The translations under genes and the position numbers were made by a program. Positions 16,622 through 25,385 of a stretch of 32,756 nucleotides of DNA are shown here, piece by piece; position 1 is the first letter of the stretch; each line of letters begins with the position of its first letter. Under the pieces are notes generated by a model, which saw only the letters and a program-made list of their open reading frames with translations, did not search any database and was not told the DNA's origin. Origin of the DNA: Hyphomicrobiaceae bacterium (lineage in GTDB: Bacteria > Pseudomonadota > Alphaproteobacteria > Rhizobiales > Hyphomicrobiaceae); contig JANYHG010000123.1 in the NCBI GenBank assembly GCA_025359165.1, forward strand, positions 1 through 32,756. Direction: 5' to 3'.

Positions 16622-17254
16622 TCACTCGGCATCGGGTTGTTTGGCCGGGGCGGCGTCTGCGAAAGCGGGCAGAGCATTGGCCGCGACCTCAATGGCCAGC
16701 AGTCGCGGGAATCGCGCGACGTCGGCATTGAAGCGGCGGGCGTTGACGAGTTGCGGAACCAGACAAATATCGGCCAGTGTCGGTCGGGTGCCAAAGCAGA
16801 AGGGGCCGGGTTCGTTCGCCAGCATCGCCTCGCACGCGGCAAGGCCGTCCTCGTTGACAAAACGGGCCCACGCCTGGCTGTCGTCGTCGGAGCCTGTCAT
16901 GGCCTTGACTTTGGTGAGGATCCGCAGATTTTGCAGCGGATGAATATCGCAGGCGATGGCCTGGGCGAAGGCACGAACGCGGGCGCGCTCCCAGGGATCG
17001 GCCGGAAGCAAAGGCGGCTGCGGATATGTCTCGTCAAGCCATTCCACGATGGCGAGAGATTGGGTGAGGGCGCGGCCGTCATCAGCGACCAGCGTCGGCA
17101 CCAGGCCTTGCGGATTGAGCGGCAGGTAGTCCGCCGCGCGCTGCTCACCCTTGCGCAGGTGATGCGACACATGGCTGACCGGCAGCCCCTTCAGGTTCAG
17201 CGCGATGCGCACGCGATACGAGGCCGAGCTGCGGTAGTAGCCGTGCAGGATCAT
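16622..17254 (-). CDS. maiA: Maleylacetoacetate isomerase / zeta-class glutathione transferase
   Basis: A 210-residue glutathione-dependent isomerase of tyrosine/phenylalanine (homogentisate) breakdown, converting maleylacetoacetate to fumarylacetoacetate. The zeta-class active-site motif YYRSSASYRVRIALNLKG is at residues 5-22; NPQGLVPTL and QSLAIVEWLDETYP complete the thioredoxin-like glutathione site, and the C-terminal helical domain includes ADICLVPQLVNARRFN. Start ATG 17254 matches the family N-terminus; an in-frame 89-residue upstream extension overlaps mmsB and is rejected. The gene starts 11 bases after mmsB's stop, so the two are likely one transcript for amino-acid catabolism. No hmgA or fahA is visible, so another zeta-GST role remains possible. 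Confidence 0.9.
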   Translation of the reverse strand: MILHGYYRSSASYRVRIALNLKGLPVSHVSHHLRKGEQRAADYLPLNPQGLVPTLVADDGRALTQSLAIVEWLDETYPQPPLLPADPWERARVRAFAQAIACDIHPLQNLRILTKVKAMTGSDDDSQAWARFVNEDGLAACEAMLANEPGPFCFGTRPTLADICLVPQLVNARRFNADVARFPRLLAIEVAANALPAFADAAPAKQPDAE

Positions 17255-17265
17255 GACGATGCCCG

Positions 17266-18153
17266 TTATTTCGTACCGCGGATCAGCTTGACGATGCTGG
17301 AGAAGTCGTCGCCGCTGGCACCATGCGCGTTGTGCAGTGCGAACAGTTGCGCGGCGAGTGCGCCCATCGGTGTCGATGCACCGCTGACGGCGGCTGCTTC
17401 CTGCGCCAGCTTGAGGTCTTTCGACATCAGCGCCGAAGCAAAACCCGGCTTGTAGGCGTTGTTGGCAGGGGAAGCCGGCACCGGGCCCGGCACCGGGCAG
17501 TAGCTCGTCAACGACCAGCATTGACCAGACGACGTCGATGCGACGTCGAACAGCGCCGCGTGGCTCAGCCCGAGCTTTTCAGCCAGAACGAAGGCTTCAG
17601 AGACGCCGATCATCGAAATGCCGAGGATCATATTGTTGCATATTTTGGCGGCCTGCCCGGCTCCAGCATCACCGCAGTAGACGACTTTTTTGCCGACACA
17701 CTCGAGGAATGGCCGCGCCTTCTCGAACGCCGCAGCCGTACCGCCAGCCATCAGCGTCAATGTCGCGCCTTCTGCGCCGCCGACGCCACCCGAGACGGGG
17801 CTGTCCAACGACAGCATGCCCGCATTGGTGGCCAGCACGTGTGCGGCGCGGGCGGATGCGACGTCGATCGTGGAGCAATCGATGAACACCGTACCTTTAC
17901 GGGCTTTCTCGAGAATTCCCGATTTGGCGTAGACCGCGATGGTGTCCTTGCCAGCGGGTAGCATGGTGATGACGGCATCGGCACCGGCTACCGCATCGGC
18001 CGCCGAGGCTACCGCCTGCACGCCGCGTTGCGCGGCGGCCTCGAGGTTGGCCTGCTGGAGGTCGAAGCCGACCACCTCGTGTCCCTTTTTGACGAGATTA
18101 CCAGCCATGGGCGCACCCATGTTGCCGAGGCCGATGAACGCAATTTTCGCCAT
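17266..18153 (-). CDS. mmsB: 3-hydroxyisobutyrate dehydrogenase (beta-hydroxyacid dehydrogenase family)
   Basis: A 295-residue NAD-dependent dehydrogenase, probably oxidising 3-hydroxyisobutyrate to methylmalonate semialdehyde in valine degradation. Motifs in order: GLGNMG nucleotide site (8-13), FDLQQAN after the second strand (favouring NAD), substrate motif DSPVSGGVGGAEGATLTLM (117-135), catalytic Lys170 in GAGQAAKICNNM, and KDLKLAQEAA near the C-terminus. Length is the family norm. GAGAAAAAAAAC precedes ATG 18153 as a plausible ribosome binding site. Related enzymes act on tartronate semialdehyde or succinic semialdehyde, but the motif set best fits MmsB. It is followed at once by maiA. 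Confidence 0.9.
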   Translation of the reverse strand: MAKIAFIGLGNMGAPMAGNLVKKGHEVVGFDLQQANLEAAAQRGVQAVASAADAVAGADAVITMLPAGKDTIAVYAKSGILEKARKGTVFIDCSTIDVASARAAHVLATNAGMLSLDSPVSGGVGGAEGATLTLMAGGTAAAFEKARPFLECVGKKVVYCGDAGAGQAAKICNNMILGISMIGVSEAFVLAEKLGLSHAALFDVASTSSGQCWSLTSYCPVPGPVPASPANNAYKPGFASALMSKDLKLAQEAAAVSGASTPMGALAAQLFALHNAHGASGDDFSSIVKLIRGTK

Positions 18154-18192
18154 GTTTTTTTTCTCGAAAGCCTGGATTGGCTGCGGCTGGAT

Positions 18193-18768
18193 TTACGGCT
18201 TCTTTGCTTCTGGAACTGGTGAGGCCGCAGCAGCGGCAGGAGGCGCGACGGTGGTTGTCGGCGGCACCGCTGCCGGAATCGATGGCGGCGTCGACGGATC
18301 GCCGGGCTGGGCTTCAGATTTCTCTTCAGCTGGCGGCACCATCGGCAGAATCTTGCGCGGCGGCACGGGCTCGGTCGGCGTCTTGGCGGTCAGCACGGCG
18401 TGGCGATCGATACTGCGGCTCATCGCTGTTTCAATGCACCCTGACAGCAGTCGCCAACTTTGCGCCACCGGCTTAGCACTTTCGGCAAGACACTTCGCGC
18501 GCACATCCTCGGGGACGAAGGCCCAGCTGCCGCTCACCGTGCGGGCCGCGCGCTGCTCGAACAGATCGCACTGATCGGTGACGCTGTCTCTTTTGCAGAC
18601 GTCGACGGCATGCCACGTCGGCAACGGCGATCCGATGGGCGTTGGCGCGGTTGCCTGAGCCAACGCCGCTGCGGGTAGCGACGTCAAGGCGAGCAACCCT
18701 ATCAGCATTTGCCGCATCTGCCGCGTTCTCGACCGCGTCGATGTCTTGGTCGGTGTCTTGTCTGTCAT
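18193..18768 (-). CDS. Small secreted protein of unknown function, Pro-rich tail
   Basis: A 191-residue protein with an Arg/Thr-rich start, then a Sec signal peptide (MRQMLIGLLALTSLPAAALA, about 18-37). The mature part holds four Cys in the pattern WHAVDVCKRDSVTDQC, RAKCLAE and LLSGCIETAMS, likely forming two disulfides. This pattern, with W..vp..v...Cl and SwrlLsgCi, is seen in small uncharacterised alphaproteobacterial proteins. Residues about 130-191 are a Pro/Ala/Thr-rich low-complexity tail. ATG 18768 has GGAGCGG about ten bases upstream. It lies 39 bases before mmsB on the same strand, so it may share its transcript, but no functional link is evident. Confidence 0.75.
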   Translation of the reverse strand: MTDKTPTKTSTRSRTRQMRQMLIGLLALTSLPAAALAQATAPTPIGSPLPTWHAVDVCKRDSVTDQCDLFEQRAARTVSGSWAFVPEDVRAKCLAESAKPVAQSWRLLSGCIETAMSRSIDRHAVLTAKTPTEPVPPRKILPMVPPAEEKSEAQPGDPSTPPSIPAAVPPTTTVAPPAAAAASPVPEAKKP

Positions 18769-18947
18769 CTGATTTCGTCCGCTCCCCTATGTGCCCCGCA
18801 TCGCCGAACCAAGCGATGGATGCCATCGGTCGCGTTGCTTGGACCGATATTTCATCCTAAGTACAGCCCGATCAGATTTTTTGCCAGTCTTGCCGCGCAG
18901 ACCCGTCGTCGGTTGCTGGCGACAAGATCCAACAGGACACGCCTCGT

Positions 18948-19790
18948 ATGTCGAAAACCGGAACAGCCCGGACCGGGACGGTCGACGCCGCTGTGCGCCT
19001 TTACGGGTCGGACGCATTCGCGAACATGCGGCGTGCAGGCAGGTTGGCCGCCGAAGCGCTAGATATGCTGGTGCCCTATGTGAGGCCCGGTGTCTCGACG
19101 GAAAAGCTCGACAAACTTGCCTACCAATTCGCCATGGATCACAAGGCCTATCCTGCCCCGCTTTACTATCGCGGCTATCCCAAATCGATCTGCACCTCGA
19201 TCAATCACGTGGTCTGCCACGGTATTCCCAATTCAAAGCCGTTGCGCGACGGCGACATCCTAAACATCGACGTGACGCTGATCGTCGACGGCTGGCATGG
19301 GGACACCAGCCGCATGTATACGGTTGGCGCAGTGCGGCGGAAGGCCGAACGTCTGATCGACGTGACGTACGAGGCGCTGCTGCGCGGCATCGCGGCCGTC
19401 AAACCCGGCGGTACGACAGGCGACATCGGCACCGCCATCGAGACGTACGCGCGCGGCGAGCGCTGTTCGGTGGTCGAAGATTTCTGCGGTCATGGCTTGG
19501 GCCAAGTGTTCCATGACCGACCCAATATTCTGCATTATCGGATCAACACTGCCGGCGAAGACGCGGGCGCAGGCGTGGTGCTGGCGCCGGGAATGATCTT
19601 CACGATCGAGCCGATGATCAATCTCGGGAAGGCGTTCGTCAAAATTCTGCCGGATGGCTGGACGGCGGTGACGCGCGACCGTGAACTGTCTGCGCAGTTC
19701 GAGCACACAGTCGGCGTGACCAGAGACGGCTGCGAAATATTTACTCATTCGCCCAAGGGCTGGAACAAACCTCCCTATCCGGTTGTCTGA
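18948..19790 (+). CDS. map: Methionine aminopeptidase, type I
   Basis: A 280-residue cytosolic metalloprotease that removes the initiator methionine. The five metal ligands are visible: Asp108 and Asp119 (NIDVTLIVDGWHGDTSRM), His182 (CGHGLGQVFH), Glu221 (FTIEPM) and Glu252 (FEHTVGVT). His91 in VVCHGIPN is the conserved substrate-site histidine. The N-terminal 20 residues extend slightly beyond the minimal type I enzyme. ATG 18948 is preceded by AACAGGA ten bases upstream. radC follows about 70 bases downstream on the same strand, a pairing common in alphaproteobacteria. The partner activity def is also in this window, but far away. Confidence 0.97.
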   Translation: MSKTGTARTGTVDAAVRLYGSDAFANMRRAGRLAAEALDMLVPYVRPGVSTEKLDKLAYQFAMDHKAYPAPLYYRGYPKSICTSINHVVCHGIPNSKPLRDGDILNIDVTLIVDGWHGDTSRMYTVGAVRRKAERLIDVTYEALLRGIAAVKPGGTTGDIGTAIETYARGERCSVVEDFCGHGLGQVFHDRPNILHYRINTAGEDAGAGVVLAPGMIFTIEPMINLGKAFVKILPDGWTAVTRDRELSAQFEHTVGVTRDGCEIFTHSPKGWNKPPYPVV

Positions 19791-19857
19791 GAACTGCAAT
19801 CGCTCTGTACCATGCGCGATGTTCGCGTGTAGCATCGCGGTGCGGTGACGAGCGTGT

Positions 19858-20805
19858 GTGGGGCGACGAATGAGACAGTCTGGAGTTGGTGGCGGAGCAG
19901 ACGACCGGCCCGGTCAGCAAACTGATGAGCAAGTGCAAAAACGAGTTGCTGCGAAGGTCGCAGAAGTCGAGTCGAGCGGCGAGTCACAAAACGGATTGTT
20001 CGATCTTTTCGGATCGGAAATAAAAGCTGCGGCGCAGGTCGCTGCTCCGGATCTGGCGCTGGTATCATCGTCCAAAGATGCGCACACTTCGGGGAAGGGG
20101 GCGTCTCGGCGCAACCCGCGGGTTGCCAAGATCATGGACGACAAGGCGGGCCATCGCAGCCGCTTGTTGACGCGGTTCCGCGACGCCGGCGCAGACGCGC
20201 TACCGGATTACGAGATGCTCGAAATGATCTTGTTTCGGGCGATACCGCGTGGCGATACCAAGCCGCTGGCAAAAGCGCTGATGCACAAATTTCAAACCTT
20301 CAGTGGTGTCGTCAACGCGACGGACGAGCGCCTGTTGGAGGTCGACGGTATAGGTCAACGAGCGATCGATGAAATCAGGGTCGTGCGCGCGGCCGCTTTG
20401 CGCCTGATGCAGTCGACAATCATGCAGCGCGATGTGCTCAACACCTGGACGGCGGTGTTGAACTACTGCAAGGCGGTGCAGGGCCACGACGAGATCGAGC
20501 GATTTCGTATTCTGTTTCTCGATAAGCGCAATCAGTTGATCGCGGACGAAGTGCAGCAATCTGGCACCGTGGATCATACGCCGGTTTATATCAGGGAAGT
20601 CGTCAAGCGCGCTTTGCAACTCGGTGCTACTGCGCTGGTGCTGGTGCACAACCACCCGTCGGGTGATCCGTCACCATCGCGGGCAGACATCGATATGACG
20701 AAACAGATCATTCAAGCGGCGGCGCCGCTCGGCATTACCATCCACGATCACGTCATTGTCGGCCGCAACAGTCATTTCAGTATGAAAACGGCAAAGCTGA
20801 TGTAG
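19858..20805 (+). CDS. radC: RadC-family JAMM/MPN domain protein
   Basis: A 315-residue protein of the RadC (YeeS/YkfG) family. The C-terminal JAMM metalloprotease-like domain (about 190-315) has the zinc motif in VHNHPSGDPSPSRADID: His264, His266 and Asp277. A helix-hairpin-helix-like segment (LLEVDGIGQRAIDEIRVVRA) is at about 159-178 and the UPF0758 N-terminal domain is at about 98-150. The first 95 residues are a polar, probably disordered extension beyond the usual 220-230 residue protein. The original DNA-repair claim for radC is no longer accepted; the molecular role is open. GTG 19858 and ATG 19870 are both possible starts, and neither has a strong ribosome binding site. It is tail to tail with a small membrane protein gene. 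Confidence 0.92.
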   Translation: MGRRMRQSGVGGGADDRPGQQTDEQVQKRVAAKVAEVESSGESQNGLFDLFGSEIKAAAQVAAPDLALVSSSKDAHTSGKGASRRNPRVAKIMDDKAGHRSRLLTRFRDAGADALPDYEMLEMILFRAIPRGDTKPLAKALMHKFQTFSGVVNATDERLLEVDGIGQRAIDEIRVVRAAALRLMQSTIMQRDVLNTWTAVLNYCKAVQGHDEIERFRILFLDKRNQLIADEVQQSGTVDHTPVYIREVVKRALQLGATALVLVHNHPSGDPSPSRADIDMTKQIIQAAAPLGITIHDHVIVGRNSHFSMKTAKLM

Positions 20806-20824
20806 GGAAATGAGCGCGTGATAT

Positions 20825-21019
20825 TTACTCCGACTGCGCCTGTTCGGCACTTTCGGCACCTTCGGGCTCGATGCTCGCATGCAGCAACATGGCACCGGAG
20901 AGGACAAAGACGGACAGGGCGAGAATACCCAGTAAGGCGCGCCGCAGAACCCAACGACCAGATCGTAGGTGCGCAGCGGGCCGCGAAGGCTGCTGCAGAC
21001 TATCGTTCGATTGGCTCAT
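20825..21019 (-). CDS. Small single-pass membrane protein, unknown
   Basis: A 64-residue open frame from ATG 21019 (or 80 residues from 21067). It has a basic N-terminal stretch ending RSGRWVLRRALL, one hydrophobic segment (ALLGILALSVFVLSGAMLLH) and an acidic tail rich in Glu/Ala/Ser. By the positive-inside rule the N-terminus should be cytoplasmic. No family is recognised and the ribosome binding site is weak, so the gene is supported mainly by its coherent membrane-protein layout and its position tail to tail with radC. Confidence 0.45.
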   Translation of the reverse strand: MSQSNDSLQQPSRPAAHLRSGRWVLRRALLGILALSVFVLSGAMLLHASIEPEGAESAEQAQSE

Positions 21020-21339
21020 GAGGCACCCGAAGAGTTTGCACGTCAGACCACCTAACCCAAGCGGCATGGCGACGGCATGACAGAATTTGGAACAAGCAGC
21101 GGCGAAACTGAAAACTATCGGAAAAGGTTCACGTGCTTGTGCGAACCCGCGAAAGGTCAGGCAGTTCCGGACGCACCTGCAATGGCAGAATGTATACTAG
21201 CAGCCGACCGTTAACTAAAGGTGATGCTGTCGCAATACCTTTGAATAACAAGACTTTTTCTGCGATCTGCGCAGAGAAGTTGCGCCACCGCATCAGTTTC
21301 CTTTCTGGTTCTCACAACACATCAATCGAGAAGATGGTA
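21020..21339. other. Intergenic gap upstream of the YbaK-type gene
   Basis: These 320 bases hold no supported gene, although a frame in line with the downstream gene stays open from 21133. The stretch from about 21185 to 21330 is more A/T-rich than its surroundings and contains TATACT (21193-21198) and GTTAAC near 21210, possible promoter elements without a convincing partner box. GAGAAG at 21328-21333 is the ribosome binding site of the next gene. Confidence 0.5.
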
Positions 21340-21858
21340 ATGTCAGACGTCGAGCCTGCCGTCGCCGCAAGGCGTGCGGACCTGTTCCAACTGCTCAATG
21401 CACTTGGAATAGAAACCACGTCGACCGAACATACCGCCGTGTTCACCGTCGCCGAAAGTGATCAACTCGAGCGCGAATTACCGGGCGCACACACCAAAAA
21501 TCTGTTCTTGAAAGATGCCAGGGGCCGACTATTTCTCATCGTCGCTCAAGCACATACGGCGATACATCTGAAGCTGTTGCATAAGACACTCGGATGCGCG
21601 CGGTTATCGTTCGGATCGGCAGCGTTACTGGGAGAGGTCTTGGGCGTGCAACCGGGTTCGGTCACGGCGTTTGCGGTGATGAACGACCGAGCCGGGCGTG
21701 TGTCGGTGGTGATCGATGCCACATTGATGGACTTCGATGTCATCAACTGCCATCCGCTGATCAACACGGCGACGACGGCCATCAAACGGGTCGACCTGTT
21801 GGCTTTCATCCGCGCGACCGGGCACGAACCGTTGGTGGCGAAGTTGCCGGTTGCGTGA
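21340..21858 (+). CDS. YbaK/ProX-type aminoacyl-tRNA deacylase (ProXp-ala-like)
   Basis: A 172-residue free-standing trans-editing domain that probably hydrolyses misacylated tRNA-Pro such as Ala-tRNA-Pro, preventing mistranslation. The family hallmark HTKNLFLKD is at residues 51-59 with the conserved Lys53; LSFGSAALLGEVLGVQPGSV and CHPLINTATTAI match the conserved core and the Gly-x-x-x-Pro type loop. I chose ATG 21340 because GAGAAG lies six bases upstream; ATG 21334 directly abuts that site, and the frame's extension to 21133 lacks family similarity. It stands alone, with no proS nearby. Family members differ in amino-acid specificity, so Ala is inferred from the general PrdX/ProXp-ala look. 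Confidence 0.9.
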   Translation: MSDVEPAVAARRADLFQLLNALGIETTSTEHTAVFTVAESDQLERELPGAHTKNLFLKDARGRLFLIVAQAHTAIHLKLLHKTLGCARLSFGSAALLGEVLGVQPGSVTAFAVMNDRAGRVSVVIDATLMDFDVINCHPLINTATTAIKRVDLLAFIRATGHEPLVAKLPVA

Positions 21859-22063
21859 ATACACTTCAGGGTTAGTCGCCGGTCGACGTCGCCGATATCA
21901 GCTCGAGCCGCATTGGATTTGACGCCCTAGGCCTTGACCGGTGGGCCGGGCCGTCACATGTGTGCAAGCGAAATGCGTCGACGACGATTGCGCCATGTAG
22001 GCTTCGCGCGGGCTAGACGCTGGAACCCGGCCACTTTTCATCTGGTCGCGATAGGATCAGGCA

Positions 22064-22993
22064 ATGACTTTCGGACGCCCGTCACAACCAACGTCGCCCG
22101 CTGCAGTAGGGGCCGCGCCCGCCGGAGAGATCATCAAAGATACGACGACGGCGTTGTTCACGCGCGACGTTCTTGAAGGATCGAAGACCGCATTGGTGCT
22201 GGTGCATTTCTGGTCGCAACGCAGCCAGGCCTGCAAGCAACTGGCACCGGTGCTTGAAAAAGTGGTCCGCAGCTATGGCGGAAAAGTTCAGCTCGTGCGG
22301 ATGGACACCGATGCGCATCCAGCGATCGCCGGGCAACTGAGGGTGCAGAGTTTGCCCACAGTCTACGCTTTCCGCGACGGGCGCCCACTCGATGGCTTTG
22401 CCGGTCCGCAGCCGGAAGCCGCGATAAAGGAATTCATCGACCGCGCCGTGGGTGAGGATGCCGGTGCCGACCTGCAAGCCGCACTCGACAGCGCCGAGCA
22501 GGCTTTCGATGCTGGGGACCTGCAGGGGGCGGCGGAAGTGTTCGGCGCGGTGTTGCAGGAAGAACCGCAAAATCCCGTGGCGTTGGCGGGCCTCGCCAAG
22601 TGCTACCTCAAGAGCAACGATCTCGAACGTGCGGAGCAGACGCTCGAGTTGGTCGCGCCGGACAAGCGGTCCATGACTGCGGTTGCCAGCGTGCAGGCAT
22701 CGATTGACTTGGTTAAACAGGCCGCCAACGCTGGCGACATGGTGCCGTTGGAGGCCGCGATCGCCGCCGACCCGAAAAATCATCAAGCGCGCATCGATCT
22801 CTCGATCGCGCTGGCCGCGCGTGACCGGAAGGAAGATGCAGCGACGCAGTTGCTCGAATCGATCCGCCAGGACCGGAAATGGAACGATGAAGCCGCACGC
22901 AAGCAATTGGTTAAATTCTTCGACGCCTGGGGTGCCAAAGACCCGGCCACACTCGATGGCCGACGCCGTCTGTCGGGCGTGCTGTTCTCGTAA
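22064..22993 (+). CDS. cnoX: Thioredoxin-fold co-chaperone CnoX (YbbN)-like protein with TPR region
   Basis: A 309-residue cytosolic protein with an N-terminal thioredoxin domain (about 22-130) and C-terminal TPR-like helices (about 140-300, e.g. ALDSAEQAFDAGDLQGAAEV and VALAGLAKCYLKSNDLERAE). The active-site CxxC is SQAC in FWSQRSQACKQLAP: Ser54 replaces the first cysteine and Cys57 remains. The same SxxC form occurs in E. coli YbbN, which protects proteins from oxidative aggregation and hands them to GroEL/DnaK. SLPTVYAFRDG retains the cis-Pro. CAGG before ATG 22064 serves as ribosome binding site. The LON-domain and Trm112 genes follow within 30 and 6 bases, a conserved Hyphomicrobiales trio. 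Confidence 0.92.
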   Translation: MTFGRPSQPTSPAAVGAAPAGEIIKDTTTALFTRDVLEGSKTALVLVHFWSQRSQACKQLAPVLEKVVRSYGGKVQLVRMDTDAHPAIAGQLRVQSLPTVYAFRDGRPLDGFAGPQPEAAIKEFIDRAVGEDAGADLQAALDSAEQAFDAGDLQGAAEVFGAVLQEEPQNPVALAGLAKCYLKSNDLERAEQTLELVAPDKRSMTAVASVQASIDLVKQAANAGDMVPLEAAIAADPKNHQARIDLSIALAARDRKEDAATQLLESIRQDRKWNDEAARKQLVKFFDAWGAKDPATLDGRRRLSGVLFS

Positions 22994-23023
22994 TGCGCGT
23001 GACCCTTATCGTAGGACTGTCCG

Positions 23024-23737
23024 ATGAAGATCACCGAGCGTTATAAGACCTTGAGTGATATGCCGGCGGTGTTGCCGGTATTTCCATTACGCGGTTGCAT
23101 CCTGCTGCCACGCGCCGCGTTACCGCTCAACATTTTCGAGCCGCGCTATCTCGCCATGTTCGAAGCCGCGCTTTCGTCGCACCGGCTGGTTGCGATCGTG
23201 CAGCCGCAGCGCATCCCGATGGCGGCCAACGACGCGCCCGACGATGACGCGGACGGCGAAAGTCCTCCGGGTTCCGATGTCGCGCTTCGCGCTACCGGGT
23301 GTGTCGGGCGTATCACCGCATTTCAGGAACTCGACGATAACAGGCTCATCGTATCGCTGACCGGTGTCACGCGCTGCGATATGCTCGACGAAGTCACAAA
23401 AGGCACGGCTTACCGGAGGTACCGTGTTTCGTTCGACCGATTCGAGCAAGATCTGCACCCCGGCCTCGGCGAGCAGGACATTCCGCGTGAACAGCTGCTG
23501 GCGACTTTGAAACGGTTTCTCGAAGCCCGCAATCTGAAAGCCGATTGGAGTTCGATCAGCCGCTCGGGAAGCGAAACACTGGTCAACTCGCTTTCCGTGA
23601 TGAGCCCATATGGACCTGAAGAGAAGCAGGCGCTGCTGGACGCGCCTAGCTTGAAGGTGCGCGCCGATATGCTGATCGCGCTTGCCGAGATGGAATTGGC
23701 GGCCAATGGCGGCACGCCTGGTTCGACATTGCAATAG
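23024..23737 (+). CDS. LON-substrate-binding (LON_N/PUA-like) domain protein
   Basis: A 237-residue protein consisting of the N-terminal substrate-recognition domain of Lon without ATPase or protease parts. The start of the domain, LPVFPLRGCILLPRAALPLNIFEPRY (opening near residue 17), is characteristic, and GCVGRITAFQELDDNRLIVSL follows at the expected place. An acidic insert (about 68-85) separates the two. ATG 23024 has AGGA seven bases upstream. It lies between cnoX and the Trm112-like gene and probably forms one operon. The function of stand-alone LON_N proteins is not settled; an adaptor role in protein quality control beside CnoX is inference. Confidence 0.93.
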   Translation: MKITERYKTLSDMPAVLPVFPLRGCILLPRAALPLNIFEPRYLAMFEAALSSHRLVAIVQPQRIPMAANDAPDDDADGESPPGSDVALRATGCVGRITAFQELDDNRLIVSLTGVTRCDMLDEVTKGTAYRRYRVSFDRFEQDLHPGLGEQDIPREQLLATLKRFLEARNLKADWSSISRSGSETLVNSLSVMSPYGPEEKQALLDAPSLKVRADMLIALAEMELAANGGTPGSTLQ

Positions 23738-23743
23738 CATCCC

Positions 23744-24022
23744 ATGAGCTTTCCTGCAGACGCGACAGGTTCGGACACGACGCCAAAAGACGCGCCGACG
23801 GTGACGCGTCGCGCCGTTCCCGATGGCCGAATGCTCGAATTTCTGGTGTGTCCGGTGACCCGAGGACCGCTACAGTATGATGCGGCAGCACAAGAACTGA
23901 TCAGCCGCTCCGCTCGTCTTGCCTACCCGATCCGCGATGGCATCGCCATTATGGTGCCGAGTGAAGCCCGCCACCTCGACGATCACCCATCCACTTTCAG
24001 CCGTCGCGACCGAGGTGACTGA
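23744..24022 (+). CDS. Trm112/UPF0434-family small protein
   Basis: A 92-residue protein with the Trm112-like zinc-ribbon-derived fold. The conserved line is [13 protein letters not shown] (Cys36), then [20 protein letters not shown]. In eukaryotes and some bacteria Trm112-type proteins activate SAM-dependent methyltransferases; the bacterial UPF0434 role is not proven. Only one of the usual zinc cysteines is visible, as in many bacterial members. The first 28 residues are a polar extension. It starts six bases after the LON-domain stop. Its last 26 bases overlap the 3' end of the oppositely oriented hlyD-type gene. Confidence 0.92.
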   Translation: MSFPADATGSDTTPKDAPTVTRRAVPDGRMLEFLVCPVTRGPLQYDAAAQELISRSARLAYPIRDGIAIMVPSEARHLDDHPSTFSRRDRGD

Positions 24023-25385
24023 CGATGTCGGCGATTGGTTTGATCACATAGCTCAGAATCGAGCGCGAGTGCGTCTCGATATAAATTTCCGCAGGCATGC
24101 CGGGTATGAGCTTGTGCTCGCGGCCGAGTTTCAGCATTTCTTCTGCCGGTAGTTCCACCTGCACCTGATAATAGGGCTTGTTCTGCTGATCTTGATCCTT
24201 GAGCGTGGAAGCTGAAACGGTCGTGACGATCCCTTCCAGACGCGGCGTGCTCTTGGCATTGAAGGCAGGAAATTTGACCACGGCGTTCAAGCCGCCACGC
24301 ACCTTGTCGATGTCGCCGGGTTGAATTTTTGCCTCGATGATCAGTTTTTCGTCGTCGGGCACGACCTGAGCGATGGCGCTGCCCGGTGCGATGACGCCGC
24401 CCTCCGTCGAAATCGCCAACGCATTGACATGGCCGGAGCGCGGCGCGCGGATTTCAGTGCGGGCGAGCTTGTCTTCGAGGCCGGAGAGGGTCTCGTTGGC
24501 CTCCGTGAACTGGGCGAGCGACTTGCGCAGATCCTCCGCCACCTGCGCGTTGAAGTCCTTGTCGCTCTGGGCAAGTTTCAAGGTCGATTCGGTCAGCGCG
24601 GACTTGGCCTTTTCGACGTCGGTCAGCAATCGTCCGACATCGCCGGTCAGCCGTGCCTGATCCCGCTGCACAGGGCCGAGCCGCGCCTGATTGAGAAAAC
24701 CCTTCTCGAACAGCGGCAGTACGTTCTTCAATTCGCGCGTGGAGAGGTCGAGTTCGCGCTGGCGAGATTCGAGCTGCTGCTGCAGGCCGCCGAGATCGTT
24801 CTTCAACTGCTCGACGCGTTGCCTGAGGACGCCCTGCTCGCCCTGGCGGCCGGTGCGTCGGGCCACGAACAGTGCGTGCTGGGCTTCGAACATGCGCAGC
24901 GTCTGGGGATCGGCCTCGCCTGCGGTGAGGGTTGCCGGCAGGGTGAAAGTCGCAGAACCGTCGCGTTCTGCTTCCAGCCGCAGGCGCTGCGTCAGCGCAT
25001 CGAGCGTGCGCCCACGGGACACGGCGACGTTGGCGCGTATCTGAGTATCGTCGAGCTTGACAAGAAGGTCACCGGCTTTGACGAGATCGCCGTTCTTGAC
25101 GAGAATCCGGTGCACGATGCCGCCATCAAGATGCTGCACCGTTTTCGTGTTGCTCTCGACGGTGACCGTACCGCTGGCAACAACGGCACCATTGATCGAG
25201 ACAAATCCGAACAGCACGGTGACGACAGCAAGTCCGATGAGCACGAGCCGTCCATAGGCGATCCAGGGCTCTGTCGAGGGCCAAAGATCCGTCATTGCCT
25301 CAAGCGTCGGGGCAGAGGACGATGTCCGCTGCAGTGTCGCCGGTGCCGAGATGGTGGGCAGGGTTACGGCCATAGCTTTACTCAT
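23997..25385 (-). CDS. Type I secretion membrane-fusion protein (HlyD family)
   Basis: A 462-residue periplasmic adaptor of a type I secretion system. A short cytoplasmic N-terminus (1-43) is followed by one membrane segment ([20 protein letters not shown], about 44-63), the first half of a lipoyl-like domain ([20 protein letters not shown]), a long alpha-helical hairpin/coiled coil (about 150-290, rich in Gln/Arg/Leu), and the closing beta domain ([14 protein letters not shown] ... [19 protein letters not shown]). This is the layout of the PrtE/RsaE/HlyD family. ATG 25385 overlaps the ABC gene's stop as ATGA, so translation is coupled. It would bridge the inner-membrane ABC pump and a TolC-type outer-membrane channel, which is not in the window. 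Confidence 0.94.
   Translation of the reverse strand: MSKAMAVTLPTISAPATLQRTSSSAPTLEAMTDLWPSTEPWIAYGRLVLIGLAVVTVLFGFVSINGAVVASGTVTVESNTKTVQHLDGGIVHRILVKNGDLVKAGDLLVKLDDTQIRANVAVSRGRTLDALTQRLRLEAERDGSATFTLPATLTAGEADPQTLRMFEAQHALFVARRTGRQGEQGVLRQRVEQLKNDLGGLQQQLESRQRELDLSTRELKNVLPLFEKGFLNQARLGPVQRDQARLTGDVGRLLTDVEKAKSALTESTLKLAQSDKDFNAQVAEDLRKSLAQFTEANETLSGLEDKLARTEIRAPRSGHVNALAISTEGGVIAPGSAIAQVVPDDEKLIIEAKIQPGDIDKVRGGLNAVVKFPAFNAKSTPRLEGIVTTVSASTLKDQDQQNKPYYQVQVELPAEEMLKLGREHKLIPGMPAEIYIETHSRSILSYVIKPIADIVSHLGRDG

Noticed and set aside
22064-22993. Thioredoxin-fold protein judged inactive because the first active-site cysteine is lost
   Set aside because: The SxxC form is normal for CnoX/YbbN co-chaperones, so this is not evidence of decay.
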